A model generated the notes under the pieces. The model had not been told where the DNA came from. It searched no databases and saw only the letters and a program-made list of their open reading frames with translations. A DNA stretch of 64,000 nucleotides from Tannockella sp964372125 (GTDB lineage Bacteria > Bacillota_I > Bacilli_A > Erysipelotrichales > Coprobacillaceae), in NCBI GenBank assembly GCA_964372125.1, contig CAYJPL010000001.1, forward strand, positions 1 through 64,000, in the 5' to 3' direction. A program made the position numbers and the translations under genes. Shown here piece by piece: positions 52,557 through 61,303 of this stretch (the first letter of the stretch is position 1; each line of letters opens with the position of its first letter).

Positions 52557-53933
52557 TTATTTTAAATCTTCTCCATTTGATGTACACACTTTATTAATCC
52601 AAGTATATGATTTCTTTGGAGTTCTTTTTAAATCTTTAATATCATCATTTGTGCGATTCACAAATACAAAACCATAACGTTTATCAATATCACATTGACT
52701 AGATGGAATATCGATTGGTCCCCATGTTACATATCCTAAACAAGGTACACCATCTTCAATCATTGCATTTTTCATTTCTTGAATATGATCTCTATGATAA
52801 GCAATACGATAGTCATCTTCTACAGTATTGTTTTCATCTAACTCTTCTCTATATCCAATACCATTTTCTAAAATAAATACTGGCATTTGGCTACGATTAT
52901 GAAGATCATTCATAACCCAACGAATTCCAATTGGATCAATTTGCCAACCCCACTCAGTTGCTTCAATATGCGGATTTGGAATCATTTTTTCAGTTACTAC
53001 TTGAGCATAAGTTTTTTCATTATCAAAAATTCCTGTCTTAACAGTATCACTACGATAGTAAGAGAATGCTTGATAATCCACTGTATATTTTAGTAGTTCT
53101 GCATCTTCTTCTTCAAATGTTGGCATCCATCCACGATTTGTAAGATAGCTAATCATATAATTTGGGTAAACTCCATGCGCAAATACATCTGTATGGAATC
53201 CATTCATATAATTGTTTGCCTGTTGTGCAAAAAGATTATTTTCAGGTGTAGATTCTGCAGGATATAGATGAGTCACTGCATTCATACCACACATGTATCC
53301 ATCAGGTACAATTGAACGTAGTGCTCTTGTCGCTTTACAATGCGCAATAAATACATTGTGATTTACTTGGTATAGATGTTTTGGAAAACTTACACCCTCT
53401 GGTATTACTTCCGCATTTGAAAAGCGTAATTGCATTCCGTGTAAATTTTGTTCATTGAATGTCATCCAATGTTTAACACGATCTCCAAAATGTTCCATAC
53501 ATACTTTTGCATATCTTTCAAAAAGATCTACTACTACTCGTGATGCAAAACCATTGTATTCTTTTACTAAATGATATGGCATATCAAAATGTACTAATGT
53601 GATCATTGGAGTGATTCCATTAGCAATTAATTCATCGATTAATTTATTATAAAACTCAATACCCTCTAAATTAATATCATCATCACCATTTGGTATGATA
53701 CGGCTCCAACAAATTGAGAAACGATAAAAATTAAATCCCATACCCTTTAACCATTGTACATCTTCTTTATATCGATGATATCCATCAATTGCTACTTTCC
53801 AATCAGCATATCCTTCTTTTGTTGGTCGAACATCATAAATAGATACTCCTTTTCCACCTTCATTATATGCTCCTTCAGTTTGAAATGATGATACTGAACC
53901 ACCCCAATAAAAACCATCTTGTATTTTATTCAA
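52557..53933 (-). CDS. GH1 family 6-phospho-beta-glucosidase
   Basis: A 458-residue glycoside hydrolase family 1 enzyme with a (beta/alpha)8 barrel. The acid/base Glu is E161 in MTFNEQN (the usual Pro after NE is replaced by Gln). The nucleophile is E356 in VFILENG. Near the C-terminus PSSQCDIDKRYGF keeps the Ser, Lys and Tyr that in family members bind the 6-phosphate, so the substrate is probably a PTS-imported phospho-disaccharide. The start codon is TTG at 53933, eight bases after GGAGG; there is no in-frame ATG upstream that fits. No PTS genes are adjacent. Confidence 0.88.
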   Translation of the reverse strand: MNKIQDGFYWGGSVSSFQTEGAYNEGGKGVSIYDVRPTKEGYADWKVAIDGYHRYKEDVQWLKGMGFNFYRFSICWSRIIPNGDDDINLEGIEFYNKLIDELIANGITPMITLVHFDMPYHLVKEYNGFASRVVVDLFERYAKVCMEHFGDRVKHWMTFNEQNLHGMQLRFSNAEVIPEGVSFPKHLYQVNHNVFIAHCKATRALRSIVPDGYMCGMNAVTHLYPAESTPENNLFAQQANNYMNGFHTDVFAHGVYPNYMISYLTNRGWMPTFEEEDAELLKYTVDYQAFSYYRSDTVKTGIFDNEKTYAQVVTEKMIPNPHIEATEWGWQIDPIGIRWVMNDLHNRSQMPVFILENGIGYREELDENNTVEDDYRIAYHRDHIQEMKNAMIEDGVPCLGYVTWGPIDIPSSQCDIDKRYGFVFVNRTNDDIKDLKRTPKKSYTWINKVCTSNGEDLK

Positions 53934-54002
53934 AATCTATTCCTCCTTATATATACTATTATCCTACTTTTCTTCTAGTCTTTTGTAAATAGTACAACCC
54001 AA

Positions 54003-54024
54003 TTAATGAAAGCCTTTTCATTAA
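54003..54024. promoter_or_regulatory. Palindrome upstream of the first GH1 gene
   Basis: TTAATGAAA-GCCT-TTTCATTAA, 70 bases upstream of the GH1 start. The TGAAA/TTTCA half-sites resemble those of the RpiR-type operators at 54046 and 58188, but the spacing is one base shorter. Confidence 0.5.
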
Positions 54025-54045
54025 AATGTGGATTTTCTTATGTTT

Positions 54046-54064
54046 TATGAAATATTGTTTCATA
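54046..54064. promoter_or_regulatory. Candidate RpiR operator between GH1 and the ABC-2 operon
   Basis: TATGAAA-TATTG-TTTCATA. It has the same architecture (N5 spacer ending TTG) as the palindrome in front of the rpiR-type gene. It overlaps a possible + strand promoter (TAGACA 54063-54068, TATATT 54085-54090), so it could control either the ABC-birA operon or the GH1 gene. Confidence 0.55.
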
Positions 54065-54124
54065 GACATATATTTTATTACTATTATATTTATGGTAAAA
54101 TTAAATAGTGTGAAGGAGCAATAT

Positions 54125-55009
54125 ATGGAAAAGATACAAGTAGTAAATCTAACAAAGGATTATGGAAATAATAAAGGTGTTTTCGATATATCATTTACTG
54201 TAAGACAAGGTGAAGTGATGGGATTTCTTGGTCCCAATGGCGCAGGTAAAACTACTACAATACGACAACTAATGGGTTTTATAAAACCAGATTTAGGCAA
54301 TGCACTAATTTTAGATAAAGACTGTTTTTTTGACGCTTGTAAAATTCACAAAAACATAGGATACGTACCTGGTGAAATTTCTTTTATGGATGAAATGAGT
54401 GGCATCGAATTTATTAACTTTATTGCCAAGTCCAAAGGAATAACTGATTTGACTTATGCTCATGAGTTGATTTTATATTTCGAATTAGATGCACAAGATA
54501 AAATAAAAAAGATGTCTAAAGGTACAAAACAAAAAATTGCACTTGTTTGTGCGTTTATGGATAATCCTGACATATATATACTTGATGAACCAACAAGCGG
54601 TTTGGATCCGTTAATGCAAAATAAGTTCATTGATTTAATACTAGAAAAAAAATCTCAAGGAAAAACTTTTTTGATATCTAGCCACATATTTGAAGAAATC
54701 GAACGTACTAGTGATCGTGTGGCGATTATTAAAGAGGGAAAAATAGTTGCTATTGATGATGTTGTCACGCTTACTAAAAGCAAAACAAAAACTTTTACTG
54801 TATTTTTTAAAGATAGAGCTGAGTTACAACAATGTCTAAAAAAATTTCCTACAAGTAAAACTAACGGTCTACAATTGGAAATAAGCAGTGATAATTTAAA
54901 AATGGTTTTCTTAGCACTTTCAAAATACGAAATAGTGGATATAGACATAAAAAAACAAACTCTTGAGGAATTGTTTTTACATTATTATGGAGGTATAAAA
55001 CATGATTAA
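54125..55009 (+). CDS. ABC transporter ATPase (ABC-2 type export system)
   Basis: A 294-residue ATPase of the CcmA/YtrB class. It has Walker A GPNGAGKTT, an unusual signature MSKGTKQK, Walker B IYILDEPTSGLD and H-loop SSHIFEEIER. The C-terminal 80 residues are the variable domain of this class. The open frame extends back to 54026, but GAAGGAG precedes the ATG at 54125. It overlaps the permease gene by 8 bases. Exports of antibiotics, bacteriocins or lipids are typical. Confidence 0.88.
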   Translation: MEKIQVVNLTKDYGNNKGVFDISFTVRQGEVMGFLGPNGAGKTTTIRQLMGFIKPDLGNALILDKDCFFDACKIHKNIGYVPGEISFMDEMSGIEFINFIAKSKGITDLTYAHELILYFELDAQDKIKKMSKGTKQKIALVCAFMDNPDIYILDEPTSGLDPLMQNKFIDLILEKKSQGKTFLISSHIFEEIERTSDRVAIIKEGKIVAIDDVVTLTKSKTKTFTVFFKDRAELQQCLKKFPTSKTNGLQLEISSDNLKMVFLALSKYEIVDIDIKKQTLEELFLHYYGGIKHD

Positions 55010-55802
55010 TTTTCATTTATTAAAAAAGGAATTAAAGTCAAATAGTAAAATTTGGATCTTGTTTCTTCTAATAATTACTATGTATAGTATGATTATTGTT
55101 AGTATGTATGATCCTGAGTTTAGTCAGATTCTACAAACATTAGTCGACAGTACACCTGAACTTTTAGCCGCATTTGGATTCTCAAACACCCCCACTGATT
55201 TAGTATCATTTGTTGTGAATTATTTATATGGATTTATCGTAATTGTTATTCCATTAATATTTACTATCGTATTATCATATCGCTTAGTTGGTAAATACGT
55301 GGATAATGGATCTATGGCATATTTATTAACAACACCATATAGTAGAAAACAAGTTTTATCAACACAAATTACTACTTTATTTATCTATATATCGATGTTT
55401 ATATTGTATATATTCCTTGTTGTTTCAATAGTAAGTTTTGTGTTATTTCCTGGTGATCTTGTTGTTTCTAAGTTCGCTATAATAAATATCGGATTATTCA
55501 CCCTTCATATCTTTCTTGCTAGTGTAACATTATTATGTAGTACAATATTTGACGACTCTAAAAAAATATTGTCATCTATGTCTGCTTTTGCGATAGGGAG
55601 TATACTTTTGCAAATGTTAAGTCAAGTAGATGAAACAATTTCATTTCTAAAATATTTTACACCACTCACACTATTTTCTACTACTGATTTACTAGCTGAG
55701 AATTTTATTGGATATGTGTATTGCATAGTTTTGTTTATTTTATCAATTATTTTATTCAAAGTTTCAATTGTTATATTTTGTAAAAAGGATTTACCATTAT
55801 GA
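55002..55802 (+). CDS. ABC-2 type permease
   Basis: A 266-residue membrane protein with six spans: one at ~18-36, a ~40-residue external loop, then five more. It ends VSIVIFCKKDLPL. It belongs with the preceding ATPase by overlap and overlaps birA by 4 bases (ATGA). 'TTPYSRKQVLSTQ' between spans 2 and 3 is typical of the BcrB/NosY-like permeases. The cargo is unknown. Confidence 0.82.
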   Translation: MINFHLLKKELKSNSKIWILFLLIITMYSMIIVSMYDPEFSQILQTLVDSTPELLAAFGFSNTPTDLVSFVVNYLYGFIVIVIPLIFTIVLSYRLVGKYVDNGSMAYLLTTPYSRKQVLSTQITTLFIYISMFILYIFLVVSIVSFVLFPGDLVVSKFAIINIGLFTLHIFLASVTLLCSTIFDDSKKILSSMSAFAIGSILLQMLSQVDETISFLKYFTPLTLFSTTDLLAENFIGYVYCIVLFILSIILFKVSIVIFCKKDLPL

Positions 55803-56560
55803 TATCAAACGATGAATTTGCAAAATTACTGCACGAAAATTGCATAGTTGAGTTCTACGAAACAATAGATTCAACAAGTGATGAATTAAAACGACGAGTT
55901 ACAAGTACGCCTACAAAGAATACTTTACTTATAGCAAATCATCAAAGTGCTGGTCGTGGAAGATATAATCGTAGCTTTTTTTCTCCAAAAGATACAGGAA
56001 TTTACTTTAGTATATTATATAATGATTTACCATATACTAATTTTGATATATTTACTTTGCTTGTTGGCCAAGCAATTTGTAATGTGTTCAAGAATACTTA
56101 TAATATTCAAGTTGAATTAAAATGGGTAAATGATTTGTTTTATGAAAAAAAGAAAGTTGGAGGAATTCTAGTTGAAGCAAATATTGATTTCAAGCAAAAG
56201 AAAATTGAGCATGCTATATTAGGTATCGGTATAAACTTAAGTACCTTACCCCGTGATTTTCCAGACGAGTTGCAAGAAATCGCAATTAGTTTGAAGAATC
56301 ATGCTATTGATAAAAATAATTTAGTAATAAATATTATTAATCAAATTAACAATGACCTTTCTATGGATAGGAATGTAATAATCGATAATTATAAACAATA
56401 CTGTTTTATACTTGGAAGCAAAATATCATTTACTTATAAAAATAAAAATCGTATTGGCACTGCCATTGATATTAATCACAATGGTCATTTAGTAGTGTTA
56501 TCAGACCAAGAAATATTAACATTGCAATCTGGTGAAATATCAATCAATATAAAAAATTAG
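55799..56560 (+). CDS. birA: Biotin--[acetyl-CoA-carboxylase] ligase
   Basis: A 253-residue biotin protein ligase that attaches biotin to carboxylase subunits. The biotinyl-AMP loop is QSAGRGRYNRSF. 'VELKWVNDLFYEKKKVGGIL' has the catalytic Lys, followed by 'LGIGINLS'. There is no N-terminal HTH, so this is the monofunctional class I and cannot repress bio genes. It is translationally coupled to an ABC-2 permease, an unusual neighbour. Confidence 0.92.
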   Translation: MISNDEFAKLLHENCIVEFYETIDSTSDELKRRVTSTPTKNTLLIANHQSAGRGRYNRSFFSPKDTGIYFSILYNDLPYTNFDIFTLLVGQAICNVFKNTYNIQVELKWVNDLFYEKKKVGGILVEANIDFKQKKIEHAILGIGINLSTLPRDFPDELQEIAISLKNHAIDKNNLVINIINQINNDLSMDRNVIIDNYKQYCFILGSKISFTYKNKNRIGTAIDINHNGHLVVLSDQEILTLQSGEISINIKN

Positions 56561-56561
56561 A

Positions 56562-56634
56562 GCAATATATATCAATCCAAAAATTTAGGTAGAAAATCTA
56601 AAAATATGGATCGTGTATCAGTATGCTCTTTTTT
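56562..56634 (+). terminator. Structured terminator of the ABC-birA operon
   Basis: Three nested pairings, AGAGCA/TGCTCT, ATCCA/TGGAT and TTTAG/CTAAA, enclose about 65 bases and end in TTTTTT. It is far longer than an ordinary terminator and might be a small structured RNA. Confidence 0.5.
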
Positions 56635-56640
56635 ATTAAT

Positions 56641-56670
56641 ATAAAAAAGGAACAATCATTATTGTTCCTT
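56641..56670 (-). terminator. Terminator of the second GH1 gene
   Basis: AAGGAACAAT (56647-56656) and ATTGTTCCTT (56661-56670), followed by T's on the minus strand. Confidence 0.85.
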
Positions 56671-56676
56671 GATCTA

Positions 56677-58074
56677 TTATTCAAATGTATTTGTTCTTGC
56701 TACTTCACGGATCCAAGAAGCTGATTTCTTTTCTTCACGCTCATATCCTCTATCTAAACAAACACGGATAAATCCATATCTATTTTTGTAAGCATTTGCC
56801 CATGACCAACAATCAATTGCACCCCAATAATGATATCCTAAGCAATTAGCACCTTCATCAATAGATTTAGCAATCCATTCTAAATGGTCTCGAACAAATT
56901 CAATACGGTAATCATCTTGTATTGTTCCATCATCATAGAATTTTTCTTCGCCTTCTACTCCCATTCCATTTTCAGAAATAAAGAAAGGTAAGTTTGGACA
57001 TTCTTTTTTGATTTTCATACCAAAATCATAAATACCCTTAGGATAAATTTCCCATCCTCGATGAACATTCATTTTTCTTTCAGGCCAAATATACGGTTTT
57101 GCGATACATGGTAATCCTCTTTCATCAAATTTAGTATCTGGTGCTTGAACACGATTTGGCTGATAATAGTTAAAACCTAACCAATCAACAATCCCACCAG
57201 CTAGAATTGCTTCATCTCCTGGAAGCATATCAATTTCTACTTTCCAGTCATTTATTACAGTATCAAGTACATCTTCAGGTAATTTACCATGTGCTACTAC
57301 ATCTAACCACCAACGATTATGAAGACCATCCGTCATACGTACTGCTTCTAAATCATCTTCACTTGGATTTTCTTTAGTGTACGGTGGTGCAAAACAGTTA
57401 ATCATACCTATTTTTGAACCTTCACATAATTTTCCTTTTGCTTGTAATTCACGGTAGTAAATAACTGCTAAACAGTGTGCTAATGTAATATTGTATTGTA
57501 CGTTAATTGATTTTTTAAAATCATGTACATATGGATACCATGCACCATGTAAATACTGTTGTTCTGGCTCAACAATTGGCTCGTTAAATGTAAACCAATA
57601 TTTTACCTTGCTTCCAAATTCTTCCATCGCAATTTTCACAAAGTTTGCATAAGCGTGTACTACTTCGCGATTTTCCCATCCACCACGTTCATATAGATAT
57701 TCTGGCATATCAAAATGATACATATTCATGTAAATGTCAATTCCATTTTCATTTGCACAATCAATTAGTTTATGATACCATGCTGCTCCTTCTGGGTTAA
57801 GGTTTCCATCTTTATCTAATAATCTAGACCACTGCATTGATGTTCTAAATGATTTAAAGTTTAACCCTTTTAATAATTTAATATCCTCTTCATATTTATG
57901 GTACATATCGTTACCAACATATGATCCTACGCGGTTATGAAAAGCAGTAATTTCTTTATCAGACCACATATCCCAATACGAACGTAGTCTTCCTCCAATA
58001 TTATACGAACCTTCTGTTTGTGGACCCGACATTGCAGCTCCAAAGAAAAAGTCTTTTGGTAAATGAATTGTCAT
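56677..58074 (-). CDS. GH1 family beta-glucosidase/6-phospho-beta-glucosidase
   Basis: A 465-residue GH1 enzyme with acid/base E165 in FTFNEP and nucleophile E368 in FFISENG. 'CWSWANAYKNRYGFIRV' near residue 430 corresponds to the phosphate-binding loop: the Ser and Tyr are kept but the position of the usual Lys (K-R-Y) is Asn. Phosphate preference is therefore less certain than for the first GH1. It is divergent from the rpiR-type regulator and the 159-base gap between them has an RpiR-like operator. The family is sure, the substrate not. Confidence 0.88.
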   Translation of the reverse strand: MTIHLPKDFFFGAAMSGPQTEGSYNIGGRLRSYWDMWSDKEITAFHNRVGSYVGNDMYHKYEEDIKLLKGLNFKSFRTSMQWSRLLDKDGNLNPEGAAWYHKLIDCANENGIDIYMNMYHFDMPEYLYERGGWENREVVHAYANFVKIAMEEFGSKVKYWFTFNEPIVEPEQQYLHGAWYPYVHDFKKSINVQYNITLAHCLAVIYYRELQAKGKLCEGSKIGMINCFAPPYTKENPSEDDLEAVRMTDGLHNRWWLDVVAHGKLPEDVLDTVINDWKVEIDMLPGDEAILAGGIVDWLGFNYYQPNRVQAPDTKFDERGLPCIAKPYIWPERKMNVHRGWEIYPKGIYDFGMKIKKECPNLPFFISENGMGVEGEEKFYDDGTIQDDYRIEFVRDHLEWIAKSIDEGANCLGYHYWGAIDCWSWANAYKNRYGFIRVCLDRGYEREEKKSASWIREVARTNTFE

Positions 58075-58187
58075 TATAATTCCTCCTTAGTTATATACGT
58101 ACATTTTATTTTATATCAACTATCTTGTAAATTCATTTAGCCACATATATAATTTATTTTCATAATTTTATATTAAAAATATATTTA

Positions 58188-58212
58188 TATGAAACTTTGT
58201 TTCATGTATACT
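58188..58212 (+). promoter_or_regulatory. RpiR operator and -10 box of the rpiR gene
   Basis: TATGAAA-CTTTG-TTTCATG (58188-58206) abuts TATACT (58207-58212); a poor -35 (TTTATA, 58184-58189) fits a 17-base spacer. The operator fills the promoter, indicating autoregulation. The divergent GH1 promoter (minus-strand TTTACA-N17-TAAAAT) lies some 60 bases away. Confidence 0.6.
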
Positions 58213-58232
58213 GTAGTTATAGGAGAAATAAT

Positions 58233-59108
58233 ATGAGTATAATGACACAATTAGAATTTGAATTAGACTTTTCTAATTCAGAAAAACAACTTGCAAAATA
58301 TATATTGGACAATGGTGAGGAAATACTAACATTATCCATTAAGGAACTTGCAAAAAAGACCTATACATCCCCGGCTACAATAGTACGACTATGCCAGAAA
58401 ATAGGTCTAGAAGGATTTTTAGATTTTAAAATTAAATATTCTGCAGAACTGCAATATGACAACACTTCTCAAAAAAGAATTGACGTAAATTATCCGTTTA
58501 AAAGTAATGATACACCAGTTCAAATTGCTCATAAAATTGCAAGTATGCATAAAGAAACTATTGACGATACTATAAAATTAATAGATTTTAAAACACTTGA
58601 TAAATCGGTTTCAACAATTCTTAAAGCAAATCATATATACATATATGGTAATGGTAATTCTTTACTTGCTGGTATGAGTTTTCAACATAAAATGTTACGT
58701 ATTCAAAAACCAGTCACGCTTTGTACATTGCCTGGTGAACATAATTTTTTATCATACATGGCAAACATTGATGATGTAGCAATAATTATTTCATACTCGG
58801 GGGAAACTAAAGAACTTGTTGATAATGCAAAGCTGCTATATGAAAAGAAAATTCCAATTATTGCGATTACTTCAATTGGCGATAATCAACTTTCTCGCTA
58901 TGCAACCTATGTTTTAAATACTGGATCACGTGAAAAAATTTTTTCTAAAATAGCACCATTTGCCTCTAAAACATCTATTGAATATATTTTAGATTTATTA
59001 TTTTCTTGTATATTTACCTTAGATTACAATAATCATTTATACCATAAGTTGAAATATGACAAAGCATACGACTTTCGTCATCCACAAAAAAGTCCAATAA
59101 ACGAATAA
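58233..59108 (+). CDS. RpiR-family transcriptional regulator
   Basis: A 291-residue regulator: an N-terminal HTH_6 domain (residues 1-77; LSIKELAKKTYTSPATIVRL), and a SIS sugar-phosphate-binding domain (about 110-245; IYGNGNSLLAG and 'IISYSGETKELVDNAKLL'). This family senses phosphosugars and commonly controls beta-glucoside or amino-sugar use. The frame opens at 58197 inside the operator; AGGAGAA before the ATG at 58233 decides the start. It is divergent from the second GH1 gene and is the likely controller of both GH1 genes. Confidence 0.9.
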   Translation: MSIMTQLEFELDFSNSEKQLAKYILDNGEEILTLSIKELAKKTYTSPATIVRLCQKIGLEGFLDFKIKYSAELQYDNTSQKRIDVNYPFKSNDTPVQIAHKIASMHKETIDDTIKLIDFKTLDKSVSTILKANHIYIYGNGNSLLAGMSFQHKMLRIQKPVTLCTLPGEHNFLSYMANIDDVAIIISYSGETKELVDNAKLLYEKKIPIIAITSIGDNQLSRYATYVLNTGSREKIFSKIAPFASKTSIEYILDLLFSCIFTLDYNNHLYHKLKYDKAYDFRHPQKSPINE

Positions 59109-59141
59109 AGAAGATCAGATTTCTACAATCTGACCTTCTTT
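59107..59141. terminator. Bidirectional terminator
   Basis: AAAGAAG (59107-59113) with CTTCTTT (59135-59141) and the inner pair TCAGATT/AATCTGA (59115-59121, 59127-59133). It lies between the rpiR-type gene and the converging ABC operon. Confidence 0.85.
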
Positions 59142-59786
59142 TATTTGTAGTTGTACATCACATACTTTAGCAATTGACATGGAATGAGTAACTATAATTA
59201 CACATTTTTCATCTTCATGAGCTAATTTTTGTAACGTTTTAATAATAGCAACCGCATTTTTATTATCGAGATTTCCTGTTGGTTCATCACCTAATATAAT
59301 ATCAACATCTTTGGCAATAGCTCTTGCAATCGCCACACGTTGTTGCTGTCCACCAGATAATTTTCTTACATCTCTAATACTTTGATCTTTGTTTAATCCT
59401 AAGCTATTTAGGATTGCCATTGCATATGCTTTATTGTCCTGTTTTTTAATTCTAGAAATTGTTAGTGCATTAGTTACATTCTCTAATGCATTCATATAGT
59501 AGATTAAGTTGTATGATTGAAAGATAATCGATACATTGCTTTTTCTATAGTTGTTATATCCAATTGACTTAATATCTGTTTCTTTATAGTATACAGTACC
59601 TCCTCTAGTAGAGTCTAATCCCCCCGCAAGAGCTAGTGTCGTAGTTTTTCCACTTCCACTTGGTCCGACCACTGCATATATTTTACCTTTTTCAAATGTA
59701 TAGTTTGCTTTGCTTAGAATATCTACCTTTTGACTTCCATCAACATAGTGATAATCAACATTTTCAAATTTTAATAGTTCTGTCAT
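59115..59786 (-). CDS. MacB/LolD-type ABC transporter ATPase
   Basis: A 223-residue ATPase with Walker A GPSGSGKTT, Q-loop FQSYNLIYYMNALEN, signature LSGGQQQR, Walker B IILGDEPTGNLD and H-loop VTHSMSIAK. The 'GDEPTGNLD' box is typical of the MacB/LolD/FtsE class, which works by mechanotransmission rather than transport through the membrane. It lies 2 bases after the permease gene. Its targets are probably antimicrobial peptides or lipoproteins. Confidence 0.9.
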   Translation of the reverse strand: MTELLKFENVDYHYVDGSQKVDILSKANYTFEKGKIYAVVGPSGSGKTTTLALAGGLDSTRGGTVYYKETDIKSIGYNNYRKSNVSIIFQSYNLIYYMNALENVTNALTISRIKKQDNKAYAMAILNSLGLNKDQSIRDVRKLSGGQQQRVAIARAIAKDVDIILGDEPTGNLDNKNAVAIIKTLQKLAHEDEKCVIIVTHSMSIAKVCDVQLQIKEGQIVEI

Positions 59787-59788
59787 CG

Positions 59789-61156
59789 TTATCCCTCCTT
59801 TTTACTTAATATTTCTCTTGGTGTTCTACGTAAAATATATGACGATGGAATTACAATAGAAACTATGCATATAGCACCAGATATTACCACTAACTGTATA
59901 ACTGTTGTAGTCGTAAGTGAGACATCTAAATCTGTTGATTCTGATTGCATTTGTGTTTGTTCACCCATCATATTATTAGGACGGTCACCCATCATACTAT
60001 TTGTTTGTGTTTCACCACTTATTAACATATCACTTACGATATTTGATACAACACTTCCTGTTCCAAGTGATATAACAATTGCTATTGATGCAATTATTGC
60101 TACTTCTAGTAATTGTTGTCCAATTATCTTAATTTTTGATTGTCCTAGTGATAAAAATACTCCTATTTCATAAAATCTACTTCTTATTGTTAAAATAAGT
60201 ATTAAACATAGTATTGCACTTCCAGCAATAATTACTACAATCAAGAACATATTCGCAAATGATTCAGAGTTTTCTAAACTTTGTACATTCATTTCATATA
60301 ATCGATCATTTGCACTTAAACTAAACGTTTCAAGATCAATTGTACCCAAAGCCGTAGCTTCTTCTATAAATGCATCCATATTTTCAGGACTATCTAAATA
60401 ATATACTGCAGAATCCACATACCCTACACTATCACTTATTGTGCTCACATAACTGTAGTCTCCATATATCGTATTTAGAGAATTCCCGCTTGTAAACGAT
60501 TGATAGTCACCACTTGATAATACTTCATAAATACCTACAACGTTTAGTTCATAATCACCTGTACTTGTTGTAACATTAATAGTATCACCTAAGGCAATGT
60601 CATTATTTATAGCTAGATTAGTTTCAATTACTACATTGTTTGTATCTATATCATCACTTGTTAATACTCGTCCTTCCAACAATGAGTATGTACCATCAAG
60701 AAAACTTTCCTCATTTTCCATTGTAGTATTTCCCAGCAGAGTTAAACCAGTTTGCATAATGGGTCCTCTACCACCACTTTGCTCAATCTCCACTGCTGTA
60801 ATATCATCACTTTCAACTGATACTGATTTAGTGAAATTATAACTTTCCACATGATTTAATGTTGTAAGTGAAGTAGCAGCATCGATAGTAATTTCTGGCA
60901 TTTCCAAAGGTTCACTTTGATCACCTTCAGATTGTCCACTTTCAGGATTTCGATTACCTTGCATCATATTTGTTACATTATATGATAATGTAACATCATT
61001 ACCCAACGACTCCTTTATTTGCTCCATTGATTTTTCAGATCCACTTTGTATTGATAACCCGGCAATTATCAAATTCGCAATAACCGTCATTATTACAAGT
61101 AGCAATATTGTTTTACCAAGATTCTTCTTTAAACTTAAAATTGAATTTTTTATCAT
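59789..61156 (-). CDS. MacB/FtsX-type ABC transporter permease
   Basis: A 455-residue permease: span 1 (~14-33), an external domain (~35-290) of MacB-PCD type, then three more spans (~300-325, ~350-375, ~420-443), as in the MacB family. Two odd stretches rich in Met, Asn, Gln, Ser and Glu are seen: residues ~62-85 (MMQGNRNPESGQSEGDQSE) and a loop near 380-410 between the last two spans (NSMMGDRPNNMMGEQTQMQS). These insertions are unlike typical MacB and may sit outside the cell. The operon has its own TTTCATATA-rich promoter region. Confidence 0.85.
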   Translation of the reverse strand: MIKNSILSLKKNLGKTILLLVIMTVIANLIIAGLSIQSGSEKSMEQIKESLGNDVTLSYNVTNMMQGNRNPESGQSEGDQSEPLEMPEITIDAATSLTTLNHVESYNFTKSVSVESDDITAVEIEQSGGRGPIMQTGLTLLGNTTMENEESFLDGTYSLLEGRVLTSDDIDTNNVVIETNLAINNDIALGDTINVTTSTGDYELNVVGIYEVLSSGDYQSFTSGNSLNTIYGDYSYVSTISDSVGYVDSAVYYLDSPENMDAFIEEATALGTIDLETFSLSANDRLYEMNVQSLENSESFANMFLIVVIIAGSAILCLILILTIRSRFYEIGVFLSLGQSKIKIIGQQLLEVAIIASIAIVISLGTGSVVSNIVSDMLISGETQTNSMMGDRPNNMMGEQTQMQSESTDLDVSLTTTTVIQLVVISGAICIVSIVIPSSYILRRTPREILSKKEG

Positions 61157-61211
61157 ACCATTCCTCCTAGAAACTAGATTATCATATTTAAATGTAATAA
61201 CTATATTAAAA

Positions 61212-61261
61212 TTTCATATAAATATGTTGTATATATGAAAGTATTCACATCATTTCATATA
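61212..61261. promoter_or_regulatory. Cluster of TTTCATATA half-sites upstream of the MacB-type operon
   Basis: TTTCATATA (61212-61220), TATATGAAA (61232-61240) and TTTCATATA (61253-61261): three exact copies in alternating orientation within 50 bases, upstream of the permease start at 61156. This suggests an operator. The core TATGAAA is shared with the RpiR sites but the spacing differs. Confidence 0.45.
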
Positions 61262-61262
61262 A

Positions 61263-61297
61263 TTAAAAATGGAAAGTCTATAAAGGACTTTCCATTT
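61263..61297 (-). terminator. Terminator of the Ig-repeat protein gene
   Basis: AAATGGAAAGTC (61267-61278) and GACTTTCCATTT (61286-61297) form a 12-bp stem; T's follow on the minus strand. Confidence 0.88.
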
Positions 61298-61303
61298 AGG
61301 ATT

